A DNA stretch of 33,782 nucleotides. Origin: an uncultured Clostridia bacterium (lineage in GTDB: Bacteria > Bacillota > Clostridia > Oscillospirales > Oscillospiraceae). Location of the stretch: the NCBI GenBank assembly GCA_947168005.1, contig CAMVKI010000006.1, positions 1-33,782 of the forward strand, given 5' to 3'. A program made the translations under genes and the position numbers. The notes under the pieces are model-generated. The model worked only from the letters and a program-made list of their open reading frames with translations. It made no database searches and was not told the DNA's origin. This document shows, piece by piece, positions 26,877 to 33,782 of this stretch (positions are counted from its first letter, which is position 1; each line of letters starts with the position of its first letter).

Positions 26877-27956
26877 ATGGCATACATTTCCCTCAAAAAC
26901 ATCAACAAAATCTACCCCAACGGCTATCACGCGGTCCACGACTTCAACCTGGACATTGAGAAGGGCGAGTTCATCGTCTTCGTCGGTCCCTCCGGCTGCG
27001 GCAAATCCACGACCCTGCGGATGATCGCCGGCCTCGAGGACATCTCCAACGGCGATTTCCTGATCAACGGTAAGCGGGCCAACGAGCTGGGTCCCCGGGA
27101 GCGCGAGGTCGCCATGGTGTTCCAGAGCTACGCCCTGTATCCGCAGATGACCGTTTTTGACAACATCGCCTTCGGCCTGACCCTCCAGGGCGTGGACGAG
27201 GACGTCATTGAGCAGAAGGTCAAGGCCACCGCCGCGATCCTGGGCCTGACGGACTACCTGGACCGTCTGCCCCGGGCCCTCTCCGGCGGCCAGCGCCAGC
27301 GTGTCGCCATCGGCCGCGCCATCATCCGGAAGGTGGGCATCTTCCTGATGGACGAGCCGCTGTCCAATCTGGACGCCAAGCAGCGCGTGACCATGCGCTC
27401 CGAGATCGCCCAGATCCACCGGGAGACCCATGCCACCACCATCTACGTCACCCACGACCAGACCGAGGCCATGACCCTGGCCGACCGCATCGTGGTCATG
27501 AAGGAAGGCTACGTCCAGCAGATCGGCACGCCCTATGAGCTCTACTACAACCCGGTCAACGTCTTCGTGGCGGGCTTCATCGGCGAGCCGCCCATGAACT
27601 TCATCCGGGGCAAGGTCGAGAAGGGCCTGATCCGCTTCGGCAAGAACGAGCTGAACGTGGGGAAGCTCCTCGGCGGCAAGGCGAAGGCCTACGAGGGCAA
27701 GGAGCTGGTCTTCGGCTTCCGGCCTGAATCCATCGAGCTCGGCGCGAAGCCGGATGCCGTGCAGATTAAGGCGACGGTGGAGCTCACCGAAATGCTCGGC
27801 GACAACACCAATGTCTACGTCACCGCCGACGAGGACAAGGCGATCCTGAAGGTCGATCCCCACGACACCCCGGAGCTGGATTCCGAGCTGGTCTTCTCGA
27901 TCCCCGAGAAAAATGTCTACCTCTTTGACGGCGAGACCGAAGCCGTGATCAAATAA
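26877..27956 (+). CDS. ABC transporter ATP-binding protein (UgpC/MsmX-like), second ATPase of the locus
   Basis: 359 aa; GPSGCGKST, LSGGQRQR, IFLMDEPLSNLDAK, TOBE-like C-terminus. Confidence 0.95.
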   Translation: MAYISLKNINKIYPNGYHAVHDFNLDIEKGEFIVFVGPSGCGKSTTLRMIAGLEDISNGDFLINGKRANELGPREREVAMVFQSYALYPQMTVFDNIAFGLTLQGVDEDVIEQKVKATAAILGLTDYLDRLPRALSGGQRQRVAIGRAIIRKVGIFLMDEPLSNLDAKQRVTMRSEIAQIHRETHATTIYVTHDQTEAMTLADRIVVMKEGYVQQIGTPYELYYNPVNVFVAGFIGEPPMNFIRGKVEKGLIRFGKNELNVGKLLGGKAKAYEGKELVFGFRPESIELGAKPDAVQIKATVELTEMLGDNTNVYVTADEDKAILKVDPHDTPELDSELVFSIPEKNVYLFDGETEAVIK

Positions 27957-27971
27957 CAAAGGAGCAATTCT

Positions 27972-28814
27972 ATGGACATTCGCTATTCCGCAAGTCCCAA
28001 CGATGTTAAACGCTACACCACCGAGGAGCTCCGCAGGGAATTCCTCATCACAGATCTCTATGTGCCCGATACGGTCAAGGCGACCTATTCCCATGTGGAC
28101 CGCATGGTCGTGCTGGGCATCATGCCTGTCCATGAAAAGGTCTCCATCGACAAGGGCATCGACGTCTGGGCAAACTTCGGCACCGACTATTTCCTGGAGC
28201 GCCGGGAGGCCGGCGTCTTCAACCTGGGCGGCAAGGGCTGGATCGAGGCCGACGGCGTCCGCTACGAGCTGGGCTACGAGGACTGCCTCTACCTGTCCAA
28301 GGGCGTAAAGGAGGTCTATTTCGGCAGCGAGGACCCCGCCGCTCCGGCGAAGTTCTACCTGGCCTCCACCCCGGCCCACAAGGCCTGCAAGACCACCCTG
28401 CTGACCATGGAGAACGCCAATCACCGCCCCTGCGGCGACAAGCGCTTTGCCAACGAGCGGGTCATCAACCAATTCATCCATCCGGACGTGCTGCCCACCT
28501 GCCAACTGTCCATGGGTCTGACCCAGCTGGAGCCCGGCAGCGTGTGGAACACCATGCCCTGCCACACCCACGAGCGCCGCATGGAGGTCTACACCTACTT
28601 CGAGATCCCCGAGGATCAGACCGTCATCCACCTGATGGGTCAGCCCAAGGAGATCCGCCCCATCGTCATGCAGAACTTTGACGCCGTGATTTCCCCCTCC
28701 TGGTCCATCCACAGCGGCTGCGGCACCGCCAACTACACCTTCATCTGGGCCATGGGCGGCGAGAACCAGGCCTTTGACGACATGGACAATCTGAAACCCA
28801 ACGAGCTGAGATAG
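27972..28814 (+). CDS. kduI: 5-dehydro-4-deoxy-D-glucuronate isomerase
   Basis: 280 aa; MDIRYSASPNDVKRYTTEELRREFLI, MPCHTHERRMEVYTYFEIPEDQTVIHLMGQPKE, SIHSGCGTANYTFIWAMGGEN. Confidence 0.96.
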   Translation: MDIRYSASPNDVKRYTTEELRREFLITDLYVPDTVKATYSHVDRMVVLGIMPVHEKVSIDKGIDVWANFGTDYFLERREAGVFNLGGKGWIEADGVRYELGYEDCLYLSKGVKEVYFGSEDPAAPAKFYLASTPAHKACKTTLLTMENANHRPCGDKRFANERVINQFIHPDVLPTCQLSMGLTQLEPGSVWNTMPCHTHERRMEVYTYFEIPEDQTVIHLMGQPKEIRPIVMQNFDAVISPSWSIHSGCGTANYTFIWAMGGENQAFDDMDNLKPNELR

Positions 28815-28824
28815 GAGAAGTAAC

Positions 28825-29622
28825 ATGGATATGAACGCATTCCGTCTGGACGGCAAGGTCGCCCTGATCACCGGCGCGGTCTACGGCATCGGCTTCGCCA
28901 TTGCCGAGGCCTTTGCGGCCGCCGGCGCCACCATCGTTTTCAACTGCCTGGACCAGAAGTCTCTGGATATGGGCCTGGCAAACTATGAGGAGAAGGGCAT
29001 CAAGGCCCACGGCTATATCGCCGATGTCACCGAAGAGGAGCAGGTCAAGGACCTGGCCGAGAAGATCGCCAAGGACGTGGGCACCGTGGACATCCTGGTC
29101 AACAACGCCGGCATCATCAAGCGCATCCCCATGCTGGAGATGAGCGCCGAGGACTTCCGCAAGGTCGTGGACGTGGACCTGAACGCCTGCTTTATCACCT
29201 CCAAGGCCTTCCTGCCCGGCATGATCGCCAAGGGCCACGGCAAGATCATCAACATCTGCTCCATGATGAGCGAGCTGGGCCGCGAGACTGTGGCCGGCTA
29301 CGCCGCCGCCAAGGGCGGTCTGAAGATGCTGACCAAGAACATCTGCTCCGAGTTCGGCGAGCACAACATCCAGTGCAACGGCATCGGCCCCGGCTACATC
29401 GCCACCCCCCAGACCGCGCCGCTGCGGGAGCGGCAGCCTGACGGCTCCCGGCATCCCTTCGACCAGTTCATCGTGGCCAAGACTCCGGCGGCCCGCTGGG
29501 GCACCCCCGAGGATCTGATGGGCCCCGCGGTCTTCCTGGCCTCCGACGCCTCCAACTTCGTCAACGGCCACATCCTCTACGTGGACGGCGGCATCCTGGC
29601 CTACATCGGCAAGCAGCCCTGA
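28825..29622 (+). CDS. kduD: 2-dehydro-3-deoxy-D-gluconate 5-dehydrogenase (SDR family)
   Basis: 265 aa; GKVALITGAVYGIG, LVNNAGIIKR, YAAAKGG; directly after kduI. Confidence 0.93.
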   Translation: MDMNAFRLDGKVALITGAVYGIGFAIAEAFAAAGATIVFNCLDQKSLDMGLANYEEKGIKAHGYIADVTEEEQVKDLAEKIAKDVGTVDILVNNAGIIKRIPMLEMSAEDFRKVVDVDLNACFITSKAFLPGMIAKGHGKIINICSMMSELGRETVAGYAAAKGGLKMLTKNICSEFGEHNIQCNGIGPGYIATPQTAPLRERQPDGSRHPFDQFIVAKTPAARWGTPEDLMGPAVFLASDASNFVNGHILYVDGGILAYIGKQP

Positions 29623-30401
29623 TGCGTCCGATCCGCTTTCCGGCGCGGGATGCGGAGGTGCACGGCTGGCTGCAGGACTCCTATGAGACCCTGCGCGCCC
29701 ATCGCCTCCGGCCCGCTCTGGTGATCTGTCCCGGCGGCGCCTATCAGTGGCGCTCGCCCCGGGAGAAGGACCCGGCGGCCCTGGAATTCCTGTCCATGGG
29801 CTGGCAGGTCTTCATCCTCGAATACTCCTGTGGGGAGGCGGCCTCCGAGTACCGCCCCCTGCGGGAGCTGGCGGAGACCCTGCGGCTCCTGCGGGAGCGG
29901 GCGGCGGAGTGGCAGATCGACCCGACCAAGATCGCGGTCATGGGCTTTTCCGCCGGAGGCCATCTGGCGGCCAGCCTGGGCGCCCTCTGGAACGACCCGG
30001 AGCTGGGCCTGCCCGCGGCCTCCCGGCCCGACGCCCTGGTGCTCTGCTACCCGGTGATCAGCACCGGGGAATACGCCCACGCCGAGTCCGTCCGCTGGGT
30101 CACCGGGGGCAGCGAGGCGCTGACCCGGAAGCTCCATCTCCCGGATCAGGTCAATGAGGGCTTCCCGCCCAGCTTTCTCTGGCACGGCGGCGGGGACGAG
30201 AGCGTCCCGCCCGAAAACAGCCTGATGCTTGCCGCCGCCCTGCGCCGCAGGCACGTACCCTTTGAGTACCATCTTTTTGAAACAGGTGTGCATGGCATTT
30301 CCACCTGCACCCAGGAGGTGGAAACGCCGGATCCGGTCTGCCGGGCGTGGGTCGGGCTGTGCAAAACATGGCTCAACCGCCGCTTTGCCTACACACCGTG
30401 A
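29622..30401 (+). CDS. Alpha/beta hydrolase (acetylesterase-like)
   Basis: 259 aa; LVICPGGAYQWRSPREKDP, VMGFSAGGHLAASLG (GxSxG), FLWHGGGDESVPPENSL, C-terminal VHGIS; ATGs/stop overlap with kduD. Confidence 0.9.
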   Translation: MRPIRFPARDAEVHGWLQDSYETLRAHRLRPALVICPGGAYQWRSPREKDPAALEFLSMGWQVFILEYSCGEAASEYRPLRELAETLRLLRERAAEWQIDPTKIAVMGFSAGGHLAASLGALWNDPELGLPAASRPDALVLCYPVISTGEYAHAESVRWVTGGSEALTRKLHLPDQVNEGFPPSFLWHGGGDESVPPENSLMLAAALRRRHVPFEYHLFETGVHGISTCTQEVETPDPVCRAWVGLCKTWLNRRFAYTP

Positions 30402-30405
30402 ACAC

Positions 30406-30438
30406 AAAAACGAAGGTACGTCCCACCTTCGTTTTTTT
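30406..30438 (+). terminator. Intrinsic terminator between the esterase gene and uxaB
   Basis: aaaaacgaaggt-acgtccc-accttcgttttttt. Confidence 0.85.
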
Positions 30439-30480
30439 CATAACCCCGATGAAAACAGAAATCTATTGGAGGACATCCGC

Positions 30481-31980
30481 ATGGAAAAACTGAATTATGA
30501 GGTCCTGAAAAAATCCGGCTACGACGGATACATTCTGGAACAAGCACCGGAGAAGGTTCTGCAGTTCGGAGAGGGCAACTTCCTCCGCGCCTTTGCGAAC
30601 TACTGGTTCGACGTCTCCAACGAAAAGGCCGGCTGGAACGGCAAGTGTGTCCTGGTCCAGCCCATCCGTCCGGGCCTGGCCCAGCTCATCAACGAGCAGC
30701 AGGGCCTCTACACCCTGTACCTCCGGGGCCGCGAGAACGGCGAGAAGGTGGACCGCAAGCGGGTCATCTCCTGCGTCTCCCGCTGCCTGAATCCCTACGA
30801 GGAGGCCGATTACGCGGCCATGATGGAGCTGGCCCGCTCCGAGAGCCTGGAATACGTGGTATCCAACACCACCGAGGCCGGCATCGTCTATGACCCGGCC
30901 TGCCAGCTTACGGACCGTCCCGCCGACTCCTTCCCCGGCAAGCTGACCCAGGTCCTTCTGGAGCGCTGGGTCGCCGGCCGTCCCGGTCTGGTGATCCTCT
31001 CCTGCGAGCTGATCGACAACAACGGCAAGGAGCTGCTCAAGTGCGTCAACCAGTACATCGAGCAGTGGGGTCTGGACCCCGACTTCCGCCGCTGGGTCAA
31101 CGAGGACTGCACCTTCTGCTCCACCCTGGTAGACCGCATCGTCCCGGGCCGCATCCGCGACCCCGAGGAGGTGGCCCGTCTGGAGCAGGCCAACGGCTAC
31201 GCAGACCCCCTGCTGGACGTGGGCGAGGTCTTCGGCGTGTGGAACATCGAAGGACCGGCCTGGCTGGAGGAGAAGCTGCCCTTCAAGGCGGCGGGTCTCA
31301 ACTGCCCCGTGGTCCCCGACGTCACCCCCTACAAGAAGCGCAAGGTCCGCATTCTCAACGGCGCCCACACCGGCTTCGTCCTCGGCGCCTATCTGGCGGG
31401 CTTCAACATCGTCCGGGAGTGCATGGAGAACCCCACCGTTCTGGGCTTCATGAACAAGATGCTCTACAACGAGGTCATCCCCACCCTGCCCCTGGACAAG
31501 AAGGATCTCACCGACTTTGCCGCCGCGGTCCAGGACCGCTTCAACAACCCCTTTGTCAACCATGAGCTGATGAGCATCTCTCTGAACTCCACCTCCAAGT
31601 GGCGCGCCAGAGATCTGCCCAGCTTCGAGGAATACGTGGCCCTCAAGGGCGAGCTGCCCAAGTGCCTGACCGCCAGCTTCGCAGCCTATATCGCCTTCTA
31701 TTCCAGCGACGTTCAGGCTCTGACCGACGCCGGCCTGGTCTGCCGCCGTCCCGCGGGCAACGAGTACACCGTAAACGACGACCGCTTCGTCCTGGAGTTC
31801 TACTATGAGCATCGGAACGACGACGCCGAGACCCTGGTCGCCGCCGTCATGCGCGACGAGCGCATGTGGGGCAAGGACCTCAGCGCGATCCCCGGCTTCG
31901 AGGCCGCGGTGGTCAAGCTGCTGAAGCAGCTCCGCGCCGAGGGCGCCCTTGCGGTCTACGCCTCCTGCCTGGAGGGCTGA
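30481..31980 (+). CDS. uxaB: Tagaturonate reductase
   Basis: 499 aa from MEKLNYEVLKKSGYDGYILEQAPEKVLQFGEGNFLRAFANYWFD; VRILNGAHTGFVLGAYLAG; RBS TTGGAGGAC. Confidence 0.93.
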   Translation: MEKLNYEVLKKSGYDGYILEQAPEKVLQFGEGNFLRAFANYWFDVSNEKAGWNGKCVLVQPIRPGLAQLINEQQGLYTLYLRGRENGEKVDRKRVISCVSRCLNPYEEADYAAMMELARSESLEYVVSNTTEAGIVYDPACQLTDRPADSFPGKLTQVLLERWVAGRPGLVILSCELIDNNGKELLKCVNQYIEQWGLDPDFRRWVNEDCTFCSTLVDRIVPGRIRDPEEVARLEQANGYADPLLDVGEVFGVWNIEGPAWLEEKLPFKAAGLNCPVVPDVTPYKKRKVRILNGAHTGFVLGAYLAGFNIVRECMENPTVLGFMNKMLYNEVIPTLPLDKKDLTDFAAAVQDRFNNPFVNHELMSISLNSTSKWRARDLPSFEEYVALKGELPKCLTASFAAYIAFYSSDVQALTDAGLVCRRPAGNEYTVNDDRFVLEFYYEHRNDDAETLVAAVMRDERMWGKDLSAIPGFEAAVVKLLKQLRAEGALAVYASCLEG

Positions 31981-31983
31981 GAC

Positions 31984-33456
31984 ATGCGGGAATTCATCCA
32001 TATCCACCCCCGGGACAACGTGGCCGTCGCCCTGCGGCCCATTGAGCCGGGGAAGGTCTTTGACGGCGTTGCCGCCGCGGAGGCCGTTCCCCAGGGGCAC
32101 AAGATGGCCCTGCGGCCCATCAAGGCCGGGGAGCAGATCATCAAGTACGGTCTCCCCATTGGCCACGCCACCGCGGACATCGCCGCCGGAAGCTGGGTCC
32201 ACACCCACAACATGGCGACGAACCTCTCCGGCGAGGTGGAGTACAGCTACTGCCCCACCCATCCGAAGCTGGAGCCCCTGCCCCCCAAGAGCTTCCGGGG
32301 CTACCGCCGGGCCGACGGCAGAGCCGCCGTCCGCAACGAAATCTGGATCATTCCCACCGTGGGCTGCGTCAACGACGTCGCAAAGGCCCTGGTGCGGGAC
32401 AACCAGGATCTGGTCTCCGGCTCCATCGACGGACTCTACACCTTCACCCACCCCTTCGGCTGCTCCCAGACCGGCCACGACCACGCCCAGACCCGGAAGC
32501 TCCTGGCCGCCCTGACCCGCCATCCCAACGCGGGCGCGGTGCTGGTGCTGAGCCTCGGCTGTGAGAATCTGACCCACGAGCAGTTTTTGCAGGAGCTGGG
32601 CGACTACGACCCCGAGCGGGTCAAGTTCCTCACCTGCCAGCAGGTGGAGGACGAGCTCGAGGCGGGCCGCGCCCTGCTGGAGGAATGCGCCGCCTACGCG
32701 GGCCGCTTCCGCCGGGAGGAGCTGCCGGTCAGCGAGCTGGTGGTGGGCATGAAGTGCGGCGGCTCCGACGGTCTTTCCGGCATCACCGCCAACCCCACCG
32801 TGGGCCGCTTCTCCGATCTGCTGGTCTCCATGGGCGGCTCCACGGTGCTCACCGAGGTGCCGGAGATGTTCGGCGCCGAGAGCTTCCTGCTGGGCCGCTG
32901 CGTGGATGAAGCCGTCTTTGAGAAGGCCTCCAATATGCTCAACGGCTTCAAGAACTACTTCATCCGCCACGGCGAGGTGGTCTACGACAACCCCAGCCCG
33001 GGCAACAAGCAGGGCGGCATCACCACCCTGGAGGACAAGTCCTGCGGCTGCGTCCAGAAGGGCGGCACCGCCCCCATCGTGGACGTGATCGGCTACGCCG
33101 AGCCCGTGACGAAGAAGGGCCTGAACATGCTCTACGGCCCCGGCAACGATCTGGTCTCCGCCACGGCGCTGACCGCCGCCGGCGCCCACATGATCCTCTT
33201 CACCACCGGCCGGGGCACCCCCTTCGGCGCTCCCGCCCCCACTCTGAAGATCGCCACCAACACCCCCCTCGCCGCCAAGAAATCCAACTGGATCGACTTC
33301 AACGCCGGGCAGGTGGCCGACGGAGCCCTCACCCTGGACGAGGCCGGCGCGGCCCTGCTGGAAAAGGTAATCCGCGTGGCCTCCGGCGAGCTGACCCGGG
33401 CCGAGGAAAAGGGCTTCCGCGAAATCTCCATCTTTAAGGATGGGGTGGTGCTTTGA
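31984..33456 (+). CDS. uxaA: Altronate dehydratase
   Basis: 490 aa; N-terminal SAF-like domain, FTHPFGCSQTGHDHAQTRKLLAAL, GMKCGGSDGLSGITANPTVG. Confidence 0.96.
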   Translation: MREFIHIHPRDNVAVALRPIEPGKVFDGVAAAEAVPQGHKMALRPIKAGEQIIKYGLPIGHATADIAAGSWVHTHNMATNLSGEVEYSYCPTHPKLEPLPPKSFRGYRRADGRAAVRNEIWIIPTVGCVNDVAKALVRDNQDLVSGSIDGLYTFTHPFGCSQTGHDHAQTRKLLAALTRHPNAGAVLVLSLGCENLTHEQFLQELGDYDPERVKFLTCQQVEDELEAGRALLEECAAYAGRFRREELPVSELVVGMKCGGSDGLSGITANPTVGRFSDLLVSMGGSTVLTEVPEMFGAESFLLGRCVDEAVFEKASNMLNGFKNYFIRHGEVVYDNPSPGNKQGGITTLEDKSCGCVQKGGTAPIVDVIGYAEPVTKKGLNMLYGPGNDLVSATALTAAGAHMILFTTGRGTPFGAPAPTLKIATNTPLAAKKSNWIDFNAGQVADGALTLDEAGAALLEKVIRVASGELTRAEEKGFREISIFKDGVVL

Positions 33457-33782
33457 GGCCAAATCAAAAGGACGAGGCCTTCCGGAGCTACGCCCTGCAG
33501 GCGCATCCGGCCAGGCTGCTGCTGACGGTCTGCGGACCCCTGGCGATCTACCAGGCCTTTCGGCAGATTTTCACCATTCTCGATACCATGATGGCGGCCC
33601 ACGTCAGCGCGGACGCCGTCTCCTCCATCGCCGTGCTGGCCCAGATCACCCTGATGATCCAGGCCCTCGGCTCCGGTCTGGCCGTGGGCGGCAGCATTCA
33701 GATCTCCGCCTCCTACGGCATGGGCGACTACGACATGGTTCGGAAACGAACCTCCACCCTCTACCTGCTGGCGGTGGGCCTG
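33453..33782 (+). CDS. MATE family transporter, N-terminal part (runs off window edge)
   Basis: Translation LRPNQKDEAFRSYALQAHPARLLLTVCGPLAIYQAFRQIFTILDTMMAAHVSADAVSSIAVLAQITLMIQALGSGLAVGGSIQISASYGMGDYDMVRKRTS; exact start codon uncertain. Confidence 0.75.
   Translation, partial: MRPNQKDEAFRSYALQAHPARLLLTVCGPLAIYQAFRQIFTILDTMMAAHVSADAVSSIAVLAQITLMIQALGSGLAVGGSIQISASYGMGDYDMVRKRTSTLYLLAVGL

Noticed and set aside
30463-33462. 999-aa antisense ORF spanning uxaB and uxaA
   Set aside because: Spans two well-recognized genes in opposite orientation; low-complexity composition, no domain.

Overview
The window looks like a high-GC Clostridia (Oscillospirales-like) chromosome segment; this assignment is an inference. 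Its main content, about 8.9-33.5 kb, is a pectin/polygalacturonate utilization locus. The locus encodes an SLH-anchored PL9-type pectate lyase with a duplicated N-terminal module, a CE8 pectinesterase and a GH28 polygalacturonase that both lack visible signal peptides, a GH105 hydrolase and an alpha/beta esterase. It also encodes a CUT1-type ABC importer with two separate ATPase genes and several small membrane proteins, an AraC-type regulator, KduI, KduD, UxaB and UxaA. Flanking genes are ppdK (partial), a ThrE-like exporter, a lipoprotein and two MATE transporters. Directly downstream of a tRNA-Ser(CGA) gene is a lower-GC islet (about 3.03-6.99 kb). It is bounded by gene fragments (nucleoside phosphorylase, serine recombinase, DUF4405-like) and carries a MarR - aldo/keto reductase - nitroreductase - sirtuin - macrodomain operon. 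The sirtuin has a Gln at the usual catalytic His position, and the macrodomain appears 3'-truncated. Other notable items are three unrelated 7-bp-period tandem arrays in one intergenic region, a family of GTAG-tagged hairpin elements, and phased TCCAT motifs at pectin-gene promoters that may be AraC-family operators.
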